Assembly: GCA_024401915.1 (NCBI GenBank)
Contig: JAKSKA010000097.1
Span: forward strand, 1-5,852
Length of the DNA stretch: 5,852 bases
Source: Bacteroidales bacterium
GTDB lineage: Bacteria > Bacteroidota > Bacteroidia > Bacteroidales > UBA932
Direction of reading: 5' to 3'
Under the pieces are notes generated by a model. That model was not told where the DNA came from. It did not search any database and worked only from the letters and a program-made list of their open reading frames with translations. How positions within the stretch are numbered: position 1 is the stretch's first letter; each line of letters starts with the position of its first letter. Below are positions 1 through 5,852 of the stretch, in pieces. The position numbers and the translations under genes were made by a program.

Positions 1-417
1 AACCAGGACCTCCTCCGCCCGATAGCCGAGAAGAACATCAACGAGGCCCGCGAGTCCATCGAGACCCGCAAGGCCGATCTCGAGCGTCTCAGCGACAAGC
101 TCAGTATCCGTGAGGAGGACCTCGCCGCCAAGAACGCCGAACTCGCCACCATCGTCGAGTCCACCGCCCGCGAGGAAGCCGAGCTCCGTGCAAAGAGGGA
201 TGCCTGCGCAGCCAAGATCGACGAGAGGACGATGAGCGCCTACAACCGTATCCGCGAGAGTGTCCACAACCACCTCGCCGTCGTGACCGTATTCAACAAC
301 TCCTGTGGCGGCTGTTTCAATGAAATCACCCCGCAGAGGCTTCTCGACATCGCTTCCGGCAAGAAACTCGTCATCTGCGAGCACTGCGGCCGCATCATCG
401 TCAATTCGGAGAACTAA
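1..417 (+). CDS. C4-type zinc-ribbon coiled-coil protein, C-terminal part (5' end outside window)
   Basis: The reading frame is open from base 1 to TAA at 415-417, giving the last 138 residues of a protein whose start lies upstream. The first ~75 visible residues are rich in Glu, Lys, Arg and Ala with heptad-like spacing, as in a long coiled coil. They are followed by a conserved-looking stretch (AYNRIRESVHNHLAVV) and a zinc ribbon with two CxxC pairs, SCGGCFNEI and ICEHCGRII, 22 residues between the pairs. This architecture matches the C4-type zinc-ribbon family (PF02591, CT398-like), usually about 250 residues in Bacteroidota, so roughly the first 45% is missing. Family members are thought to act as nucleic-acid-binding or scaffold proteins, but the precise role is poorly defined. 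The gene ends 3 bases before dnaB in the same frame. I see no damage in the visible part. The family call is confident; the function is not. Confidence 0.9.
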   Translation, partial: NQDLLRPIAEKNINEARESIETRKADLERLSDKLSIREEDLAAKNAELATIVESTAREEAELRAKRDACAAKIDERTMSAYNRIRESVHNHLAVVTVFNNSCGGCFNEITPQRLLDIASGKKLVICEHCGRIIVNSEN

Positions 418-420
418 TAT

Positions 421-1899
421 ATGGCCGAGTCTTCTGCACAACGTCCGCGCAAACGTGCGGCAAAGGAGACCGACCTTGACAGCATAGGCCTGGAGATGGG
501 AAACAAGCCCCCCCAGGCCCTTGATGTCGAGGAGGCTGTACTCGGAGCGATGCTGCTCGAGCAGACCTGCGTGGATCAGGCGCTCGAGGAGCTGAAGCCA
601 TCCTGCTTCTACGACCCCAAGCACAAGACCATCTTCGAGACTATGTCCCGTCTCGTCACGGAGTACACGGCTGTCGATATGATCACGGTGACGAACGCCC
701 TGAAGGCGGCCGGCAAGCTCGAGGAGGTGGGAGGCGCCATCGTGCTGGCGAACCTCACGGAGAAAGTGGGTTGCGCCGCCAATATCGAGTAGTACCTCAA
801 GATCCTCGAGCAGAAGACGATACAGCGCGAACTCATACGCGCCGCCTGCGACATACTCAGGGATTCCTACGACGAATCCGTCAATGTGGACAACCTCATC
901 GATTCAGCCCAGAGCAAGGTGTATGAGGCCATCCAGAGCAATGTGCGCAGGGAAATCCAGGATATAGGCTCCATCATTACGGAAGCCCTCAACGACATCC
1001 AGGATATGCAGGGGCGTACCGGACTCAACGGTGTCCCTTCCGGTTTCGAGAGCATAGACAGGATAACGATGGGCTGGCAGCCTTCGGACCTCATCATCCT
1101 TGCGGCCCGTCCTTCCGTCGGAAAGCCGGCGTTCTCGCTCAACCTGGTGAGGAATGCGGCCGTGGACCATCATATGCCCGTCGCCTTCTTCTCTCTCGAG
1201 ATGTCCGCGATCCAGCTCGCCAAGCGTCTGATGACCTCGGAGACAGGTCTCGGGGCCGACAAGATAAAGGGCGGTGCCAAGCTCGAACCTTACGAGTGGG
1301 AGCAGATGGAATACAAGCTCAAGGCCCTCGTGAAGGCTCCTCTCTACATAGACGACACCCCCGGTCTCCAGCTTATGGAATTCAGGACCAAGGCGAAGAA
1401 TCTCGTGAAGAACAAGCAGGTGCGCCTCATCGTCGTGGATTACCTCCAGCTGATGCAGGGTCCCCCCGAGCTGAGGGGTATGCGTGAACAGGAAGTCGCA
1501 GCGATATCCCGTACGCTCAAGATGACGGCGAAGGAACTCAATGTCCCGATCATAGCGCTCTCGCAGCTCTCACGTCAGGCCGTGCAGCGCCAGGGTGGCG
1601 GCGGAAAGCCGCAACTCTCCGACCTCCGCGAGTCAGGCTCCATCGAGCAGGATGCGGATATGGTGATCTTTATCCACAGGCCCGACTACATCGGCCTTTC
1701 CGAGAGCAAGGAGGACCGCGAGAAGACCCAGATAATCATCGCGAAGCACAGGAACGGCGAGACCGCCGACATCGATATGACATTCAAGAGCGACCAGATA
1801 CGTTTCGTCGAAATGGACGAGGCGTTGGATATGCAGGCGGCCGGTATGACCACCGGCTCGGCGATGAACAACGATTTTGCGGATACCCAGGAATTCTAG
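421..1899 (+). pseudogene. dnaB: DnaB replicative DNA helicase, interrupted by an in-frame TAG and with an altered Walker A motif
   Basis: DnaB is the hexameric ATP-dependent 5'-3' helicase that unwinds DNA at the replication fork and recruits primase. The frame spans 492 codons plus a terminal TAG, a usual length for Bacteroidota DnaB. The N-terminal domain begins with the typical PPQALDVEEAVLGAML (residues 30-45). The C-terminal RecA-like domain shows a Walker A-like ARPSVGKP (229-236), Walker B LIVVDYLQLM with Asp340, SQLSR (381-385), DLRESGSIEQDAD (401-413) and the AKHRNG arginine-finger region (441-446). There are two defects. Codon 124 (790-792) is TAG, right after AANIE at the end of the N-terminal domain. 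Residue 236, normally Thr in GKT, is Pro (CCG, 1126-1128). The frame after the TAG stays DnaB-like at once (YLKILEQKTIQREL), so this is a substitution and not an indel. The next in-frame start-like codon is GTG at 886 and the first ATG is at 1006, so reinitiation would give an incomplete protein. The ATG at 421 has a weak GGAG at 408-411. The identity is certain; whether it is broken, recoded or a sequence error is unknown. Confidence 0.92.
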
Positions 1900-1900
1900 T

Positions 1901-2320
1901 ATGACTTCAACTCAGGACATATCCCACAAGGGAAGGGTGGTGGAGATCACCCCCGATTTCACCACGGTTGAAATAATTTCCGAATCCGCCTGCAGCGCCT
2001 GTCACGCCAAAGCCCTCTGCGGACTTTCCGAGTCGCAGTCCAAGGCCGTCCAGGTGCCCACGAAGATCGGCGATGACCTGTCGGTTGGCGAAGAGGTCAA
2101 CGTAGTCCTCTCCGCGTCTATGGGCCACAAGGCCGTGTGGCTGGCCTATGTGCTCCCTCTCTGCGTTATGGTAGCAGTGCTGCTCTGCCTCGTCGGCGCC
2201 GGTGCGGGTGAACTCGCGTCCGGGCTGTCGGCCCTCGGAGCAGTTGCCGTGTACTATCTGGTGCTGTGGCTGCTCTGCGGCAGATTGAGAAACGAATATG
2301 TATTTAATATAAAAAGATAA
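1901..2320 (+). CDS. RseC/SoxR-reducing-system-like membrane protein
   Basis: The 139-residue protein has an N-terminal cysteine motif C31-x2-C34-x5-C40 (ACSACHAKALCG), a small soluble domain, then two hydrophobic segments at about 78-99 and 105-127 separated by a short loop, and a basic tail. This is the layout of the RseC family (PF04246), which in Escherichia coli is linked to sigma-E control and to the Rsx/Rnf system that reduces SoxR. In Bacteroidota a gene of this family commonly sits directly before rnfB, as here. It probably supports assembly or redox maintenance of the Rnf complex in the inner membrane; that role is inferred from context. I chose the ATG at 1901 over an in-frame ATG at 1877, because the latter lies inside the dnaB 3' end and adds eight residues unlike the family. 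AGGA at 1889-1892 is suitably placed. The gap to the dnaB stop is one base, and the TAA at 2318-2320 abuts the rnfB ATG. Confidence 0.88.
   Translation: MTSTQDISHKGRVVEITPDFTTVEIISESACSACHAKALCGLSESQSKAVQVPTKIGDDLSVGEEVNVVLSASMGHKAVWLAYVLPLCVMVAVLLCLVGAGAGELASGLSALGAVAVYYLVLWLLCGRLRNEYVFNIKR
2295..2320 (+). promoter_or_regulatory. AT-rich leader before rnfB
   Basis: 24 of 26 bases are A or T, in sharp contrast to the GC-rich surroundings. The stretch encodes the last residues of the RseC-like protein and abuts the rnfB ATG, which has no Shine-Dalgarno. In Bacteroidota, A-rich and unstructured leaders are known to favour translation, so this may be the initiation signal for rnfB. I found no convincing Bacteroidota promoter match (TAnnTTTG) in it. 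Confidence 0.4.
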
Positions 2321-3166
2321 ATGACCAGTACGATTATTTGGACAGTCGCAATCCTGAGCGGTCTCGGACTCCTGCTCTCCCTCGTCCTTTTCTTCGTCGC
2401 GAAGAAATTCAAGGTCGAGGAAGACCCGCGTATCGACGAGATCGAGAAGGTGATGCCGGGCGCCAACTGCGGCGGATGTGGCTTTGCCGGCTGCCGTGCG
2501 TTCGCAGATGCGGCCGTGAAGGCTCCCAATCTGGACAACAACTATTGTCCCGTGGGAGGCAATGAGGTTATGAAGAAGGTGGCCGCCATCCTCGGTTATG
2601 AGATGAAGGAGAAGGCTCCCGCCGTTGCCGTCGTGCGCTGCAACGGAAGTTGTGACAAGCGCCCCACCGTCAATGAGTATGACGGACTGAAGTCCTGCAG
2701 GGTCAAGGCTGCCCTCTATGCCGGAGACACCCTGTGTCCATACGGCTGCCTGGGTTGCGGCGATTGCGTCGAGGCCTGCCAGTTCGGTGCCCTGAGTATG
2801 GACCCGGAAACCGGCCTGCCCGTAGTCGATGAGTCGAAGTGTACCGCCTGCGGCGCCTGCACCAAGGCCTGCCCCAAGGGCATCATCGAACTGCGCAACA
2901 AGGGACCGCGCTCGATGAGGGTTTACGTGTCCTGTGTGAACAAGGACAAGGGCGCAGTGGCCCGCAAGGCCTGCCAGTCCGCCTGCATAGGCTGCGGAAA
3001 GTGCGCGAAGGTGTGTGCGCAGGAGGCCATCACCGTTGCCGACAACGTTGCCTACATCGATTTCACGAAATGCAAGCTCTGCAAGAAATGCGTTGCAGAA
3101 TGCCCTACCGGCGCCATCCACGCCGTGAATTTCCCCGTTTTGAAGAAGGAGGCTGCAAATGAATAA
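2321..3166 (+). CDS. rnfB: Rnf electron transport complex subunit B, multi-cluster ferredoxin protein
   Basis: RnfB passes electrons from reduced ferredoxin into the Rnf complex. The 281-residue protein starts with one membrane helix (about residues 5-27). A 4Fe-4S domain follows, with C50, C53, C58 and C76 (ANCGGCGFAGC...YCP). A cysteine-containing linker comes next (C107, C111, C126, C139), a stretch I recognise from Bacteroidota RnfB proteins. Then come four CxxCxxCxxxC motifs: C143/146/149/153, C174/177/180/184, C222/225/228/232 and C251/254/257/261. These can hold four ferredoxin-type 4Fe-4S clusters in addition to the N-terminal one. E. coli RsxB is shorter with two ferredoxin clusters, so this is the longer form seen in Bacteroidota and anaerobes. 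The frame is intact. The ATG directly follows the preceding TAA, with an AT-rich leader and no Shine-Dalgarno. The 3' end overlaps rnfC by 8 bases, suggesting translational coupling. Confidence 0.96.
   Translation: MTSTIIWTVAILSGLGLLLSLVLFFVAKKFKVEEDPRIDEIEKVMPGANCGGCGFAGCRAFADAAVKAPNLDNNYCPVGGNEVMKKVAAILGYEMKEKAPAVAVVRCNGSCDKRPTVNEYDGLKSCRVKAALYAGDTLCPYGCLGCGDCVEACQFGALSMDPETGLPVVDESKCTACGACTKACPKGIIELRNKGPRSMRVYVSCVNKDKGAVARKACQSACIGCGKCAKVCAQEAITVADNVAYIDFTKCKLCKKCVAECPTGAIHAVNFPVLKKEAANE
3146..3152 (+). promoter_or_regulatory. Shine-Dalgarno sequence for rnfC
   Basis: AAGGAGG lies six bases before the rnfC ATG and inside the last codons of rnfB (Lys-Lys-Glu). It is the best ribosome-binding match in the window; the other gene starts have weaker or no such motif. 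It decides the rnfC start at 3159 and fits translational coupling with rnfB. Because it also encodes a plausible Lys-Glu stretch, chance cannot be excluded. Confidence 0.65.
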
Positions 3167-4571
3167 GAAGATTACTTTCTCCATTGGCGGCGTCCACCCC
3201 AATGACAGCAAATTCGCGCGTGAGTGCACGACAGTGGAACTGCCTCTGCCTCAGACCGTTTATGTCTCGATGGCCCAGCATCTCGGCGCGCCCGCCAAGC
3301 CTGTCGTCGCTCCCGGCGATATGGTGAAGGCCGGCCAGGTGATTGCCGAGCCGGGCGGATTCATCTCCGCTTTCGTCCACTCTCCGGTGTCCGGCGTCGT
3401 GAAGTCTATAGGACCCCGCAAGGACATCGCCGGCAACCAGGTCACACATATTGAGATTACCGTTGACGGCGATATATGGATGGACGATATCGACTTGAGT
3501 GACAAGCTGATAACGACGATCCCCGAAGACAAGGACGCGATCATCGCCAAGACCCAGGAGACGCGTGACGTCGGTCTCGGCGGCGCCACGTTCCCCACCA
3601 ACGTGACACTCACCCCCCCCCCCGGCAAGCCTGCTGAATGCCTGATCATCAATGGCGCGGAATGCGAGCCTTTCCTTACCAGCGACTACCGCATAATGGT
3701 GGAGCGCCCGAAGGAGATCGTGGTCGGCGTAGCGATAATGCAGAAGGCTCTCGGCAACTGCCGCTGCGTGATCGGCATCGAGGAGAACAAACCCGAAGCC
3801 ATCAAGTCGATGAGTGCCGCAGTTGAGTCTCTCGGCTAGCCGGACATCCGTGTCCAGGTGATTAAGAAACGTTATCCGCAGGCGGCAGAGAAGCAGCTTA
3901 TCGATGCCGTTATGCACCGTCAGGTGCCCTCCGGTGCGCTTCCTATAGACGTGGGCGCCGTCGTCCAGAACGTCGGCACCGCCCTCGCAGTTTATGAGGC
4001 CGTCCAGAAGAACAAGCCTCTGGTGACCAACGTGCTCACGGTGACCGGCGACCGGATTCCCGTGAATATGCAGCACAACTACCTCTTCCGTATCGGAATG
4101 CCCCTTTCCTTCATCATCGAGAAGGCCGGCGGCATCCCGGAGGGAACCGCCAAGATAATCAGCGGCGGTCCTATGATGGGCAAGGCCATCGCAAACCTCG
4201 ATGCATCGACCGTCAAGGGCTCATCCTCCATCCTTTACCTCTCCGAGGCGGTGACGCGCCGCAGGAAGGAGGACAACTGCATACGCTGCGGCCGCTGCGC
4301 CGATGCCTGCCCGATGGGTCTCGAGCCCTTCCTGCTCAACCGTCTGGCGAAGGCCGGCGACCTCGCGGAGCTTGAGGCAAATGCCATCCAGGACTGCATA
4401 GAGTGCGGTTGCTGTCTTTATTCCTGCCCTGCATACATCCCTCTTCTCGACCGCATCCGCATCGCCAAGGGCCAGGTTATGGGCATAATCCGTGGACGCG
4501 CCGCCGCAGCGAAAGCCGCCGCTGAAGCAGCCAAGGCCGCCGCTGCCGCCAAAGAACAAAAAACAGAGTAG
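3159..4571 (+). pseudogene. rnfC: Rnf electron transport complex subunit C, interrupted by an in-frame TAG
   Basis: RnfC is the peripheral subunit of Rnf that binds FMN and NAD(H) and carries two 4Fe-4S clusters, passing electrons between NAD(H) and the membrane part. The frame covers 470 codons plus a terminal TAG, a normal length. Visible parts in order: N-terminal SIGGVHP; a barrel-sandwich region around residues 45-90 (GAPAKPVVAPGDMVKAGQ); the Nqo1-like core with GLGGATFPT (139-147) and NGAECEP (165-171); an SLBB-like region around 285-345; and two cluster motifs, C374/377/380/384 and C413/416/419/423. The C terminus is an Ala/Lys-rich tail (448-470). Codon 227 (3837-3839) is TAG, between AAVESLG and PDIRVQVIKKRYPQ. 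Sequence beyond it is plainly RnfC in the same frame, so it is a point nonsense change or a recoded codon. The next in-frame start-like codon is GTG at 3858 and the first ATG is at 3912; a product from there would lack the FMN/NAD core. An 11-C run lies at 3613-3623. The start has a strong AAGGAGG six bases upstream. Identity is certain; functional status is not. Confidence 0.93.
3613..3623 (+). repeat. Poly-C homopolymer of 11 inside rnfC
   Basis: Eleven consecutive C bases encode the end of a Thr codon and three Pro codons (residues 152-155, TPPPG). With 11 C the reading frame is correct. A run of this length is prone to slippage in replication and to miscounting in sequencing; gain or loss of one base would frameshift rnfC upstream of its Fe-S motifs. 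Confidence 0.9.
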
Positions 4572-4573
4572 AT

Positions 4574-5557
4574 ATGGACAAATATATAGTATCACCCAAT
4601 CCGCATATCCACGAGAAGGTATCGACGAGCAGGCTGATGTGTGACGTGCTTGTCGCGCTGCTGCCCGCCACGGTCGTTTCCATACTTTTCTATGGCTGGG
4701 CCGAGCTCCTGGTCATCGGGGTATGCCTGGTGTCCTGCGTCCTTCTGGAGTGGGCAATCCTCAAGTATATGATGAAGAAGGAAGGACCCTTCTGCGGTTC
4801 CGCCGCTATGGTCACCGGCCTTCTCCTTGCGCTCAACCTTCCCGCATCCACACCCTGGTGGGTGGCATTCATCGGATGCGTGATAGCGATAGGCGTCGCG
4901 AAGATGAGTTTCGGCGGTCTCGGACAGAATGTCTTCAACCCCGCCATCACCGGACGCGTCTTCCTCCTGATTTCGTTCCCTACCTATATGACTGACTGGT
5001 CGGTTCCCGGCAGCTTCATCAATCACGTCGATGCTGTCAGCGGCGCAACGCCTCTGAGCGTCCTCAAGGAAGCGCTGAAATCGGGAATGACCCTGCCTCA
5101 GTATATGCAGACCAGCGGAATGGATTATTCGGCTATGCTTCAGGATATCGGCGCTTCCGCCGGAGAGGTCTCCTCTATCGCCCTGCTTGCCGGCTTCATC
5201 TATCTCCTCGTCCGCAGGGTGGTCAAGCCCTGGATCACGCTCAGCATCTTCGCCACCGTCGTCGCTATCGCCGTAATCTTCCACGGCGTCAACCCCGACC
5301 TCTATACCGGACCGGAGTTCAACCTGCTTACCGGAGGCCTCGTGCTTGGAGCCTGCTTTATGGCAACCGACTACGTGACATCCCCGATGAGCAACCTCGG
5401 CGGAATCATCTACGGCGTGGGTATCGGTATCATAGTGATGATGATACGCTATTTCGGAGCATATCCCGAGGGTATGTCCTTCGCGATATTGATTATGAAC
5501 TGTTTCGTGCCGCTTCTCAACAAGTGGTTCCATCAGAAAAAATACGGGAGGGCTTAG
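4574..5557 (+). CDS. rnfD: Rnf electron transport complex subunit D, membrane protein with covalent FMN site
   Basis: RnfD is an integral membrane subunit, related to NqrB, thought to form part of the ion-translocating path. The 327-residue protein is strongly hydrophobic with about nine or ten likely membrane segments. It opens with the family's SPNPHIHEKVSTSRLM (residues 7-22). It also has GGLGQNVFNPAITGR (114-128), the flavinylation motif SGAT at 156-159 with Thr159 as the expected FMN attachment residue, and FMATDYVTSP (262-271). These are hallmark NqrB/RnfD motifs. Length and frame are normal and I see no defects. The ATG lies two bases after the rnfC stop with no clear Shine-Dalgarno, so translation may depend on coupling to rnfC; if the rnfC TAG truly terminates, polarity could lower rnfD expression. 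It ends in TAG, followed by AAT and the rnfG ATG in the same frame. Confidence 0.96.
   Translation: MDKYIVSPNPHIHEKVSTSRLMCDVLVALLPATVVSILFYGWAELLVIGVCLVSCVLLEWAILKYMMKKEGPFCGSAAMVTGLLLALNLPASTPWWVAFIGCVIAIGVAKMSFGGLGQNVFNPAITGRVFLLISFPTYMTDWSVPGSFINHVDAVSGATPLSVLKEALKSGMTLPQYMQTSGMDYSAMLQDIGASAGEVSSIALLAGFIYLLVRRVVKPWITLSIFATVVAIAVIFHGVNPDLYTGPEFNLLTGGLVLGACFMATDYVTSPMSNLGGIIYGVGIGIIVMMIRYFGAYPEGMSFAILIMNCFVPLLNKWFHQKKYGRA
5547..5551 (+). promoter_or_regulatory. Shine-Dalgarno-like site for rnfG
   Basis: GGAGG within the 3' end of rnfD, nine bases before the rnfG ATG at 5561. The spacing is slightly long but workable. It supports separate initiation of rnfG rather than continuation from rnfD, with which it shares the reading frame. 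Confidence 0.5.
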
Positions 5558-5560
5558 AAT

Positions 5561-5852
5561 ATGGCTGCTAAATCGACTTTGAGGAATATGGTCCTCTGCC
5601 TTACCCTGGTCTGCCTTTTCTGCTCGGCGGTTCTCGGTTTCGTCAATTACGTCACCGAGGCCCCTATAGCCGAGGCTTCCAGGAAGGCGCTTCAGGACGC
5701 CCTTTCGCTGGTGCTCCCGGAGAATGGGGAAATCTCTACCGAGGCTTCCACCGTCGAGATTGACGGGAACGTCTATGAGTATTACGTCCAGCGGGCGGAT
5801 TCGCTCGAGAACTGGGCTGTCAAATCGACCGTCAACGGCTTTGGCGGAGCAC
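5561..5852 (+). CDS. rnfG: Rnf electron transport complex subunit G, N-terminal part (3' end outside window)
   Basis: Only the first 97 complete codons are present; the frame is open to the window edge. The protein begins MAAKSTLRNMVLCLTLV, a basic start followed by one membrane helix (about residues 9-30), then an FVNYVTEAPI segment and a periplasmic part reaching NGFGGA at the very end. This fits the RnfG/NqrC family, a single-span protein with a periplasmic FMN-binding domain. The covalent FMN motif (S/T-G-A-T, conserved in the family) would lie downstream and cannot be checked here. The gene follows rnfD by three bases, the usual order, and a GGAGG at 5547-5551 supports this start. rnfE and rnfA would be expected next. 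Confidence 0.93.
   Translation, partial: MAAKSTLRNMVLCLTLVCLFCSAVLGFVNYVTEAPIAEASRKALQDALSLVLPENGEISTEASTVEIDGNVYEYYVQRADSLENWAVKSTVNGFGGA

Noticed and set aside
790..792. Pyrrolysine or programmed frameshift as explanation of the TAG
   Set aside because: Pyrrolysine is not known in this kind of organism or in these proteins, and the frame is the same on both sides, so no frameshift is needed.
886..1899. Separate gene for the DnaB C-terminal domain starting at GTG 886
   Set aside because: The 31 codons between the TAG and 886 are open and DnaB-like, there is no ATG or Shine-Dalgarno at 886, and GTG here is an ordinary Val codon. A genuine gene split is less likely than a point change.
1877..1900. 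Earlier ATG for the RseC-like protein
   Set aside because: It overlaps the dnaB 3' end and adds eight residues with no family match; the ATG at 1901 sits at the expected place.
1907..3229. Long open frame on the minus strand (about 440 codons) opposite rseC and rnfB
   Set aside because: Its protein is His/Gly/Ala-rich with no recognisable domain, and it lies opposite clearly conserved genes. GC-rich codon bias on the + strand creates such antisense openness.
3105..4076. Minus-strand open frame opposite rnfC
   Set aside because: No family features; explained as a shadow of rnfC codon bias.
3858..4571. Separate gene for the RnfC C-terminal part starting at GTG 3858
   Set aside because: Same reasoning: RnfC-like residues continue before it in frame, and GTG is a Val codon in VQVIKK.
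4592..5533. Minus-strand open frame opposite rnfD
   Set aside because: Charged, His-rich, no domain; it mirrors the hydrophobic codons of rnfD.
1..5852. CRISPR array, tRNA/rRNA genes, insertion sequences, terminator hairpins
   Set aside because: No spaced direct repeats, cloverleaf-like sequences, inverted-repeat ends or hairpin plus T-run were seen by eye; nearly every base is coding.

Overview
The window looks like a chromosomal segment of a fairly GC-rich member of the Bacteroidales (Bacteroidota), perhaps a gut or rumen lineage. The basis is gene content and protein sequence. The C4-type zinc-ribbon protein, the RseC-like protein and the Rnf subunits all read like Bacteroidota versions, and an rseC-like gene followed by rnfB-C-D-G is a familiar order in that phylum. 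Most start codons have poor or no Shine-Dalgarno sequence, which also fits. The genus cannot be told from this window.

All genes lie on the + strand, packed end to end with gaps of 0-3 bases or short overlaps. Layout: (1) 1-417, the C-terminal part of a coiled-coil zinc-ribbon protein, cut by the window start; (2) 421-1899, the replicative helicase gene dnaB; (3) 1901-2320, an RseC-like membrane protein; (4) 2321-3166, rnfB; (5) 3159-4571, rnfC; (6) 4574-5557, rnfD; (7) 5561 to the window end, the N-terminal part of rnfG. No tRNA, rRNA, CRISPR array, insertion sequence or terminator hairpin was seen, and no non-coding stretch exceeds a few bases. The whole window could be one transcription unit, with rnfE and rnfA expected downstream.

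From rseC onward the genes encode parts of the Rnf complex, a membrane-bound ferredoxin:NAD+ oxidoreductase coupled to ion translocation. RnfB carries Fe-S clusters, RnfC is the soluble nucleotide/FMN/Fe-S subunit, and RnfD and RnfG are membrane subunits with covalently bound FMN. dnaB and the zinc-ribbon gene have no known link to this respiration beyond sharing the strand and tight spacing.

The most notable feature is damage or recoding in otherwise well-conserved genes. dnaB has an in-frame TAG at codon 124 and a Thr-to-Pro change in its Walker A motif (GKT to GKP). rnfC has an in-frame TAG at codon 227. Reading frames continue intact and recognisable on both sides of each TAG, so these are point substitutions, not frameshifts. 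TAG also ends dnaB, rnfC and rnfD at normal places, which argues against simple genome-wide reassignment of TAG. Sequencing or assembly error, recent pseudogenisation, or amber suppression remain open.
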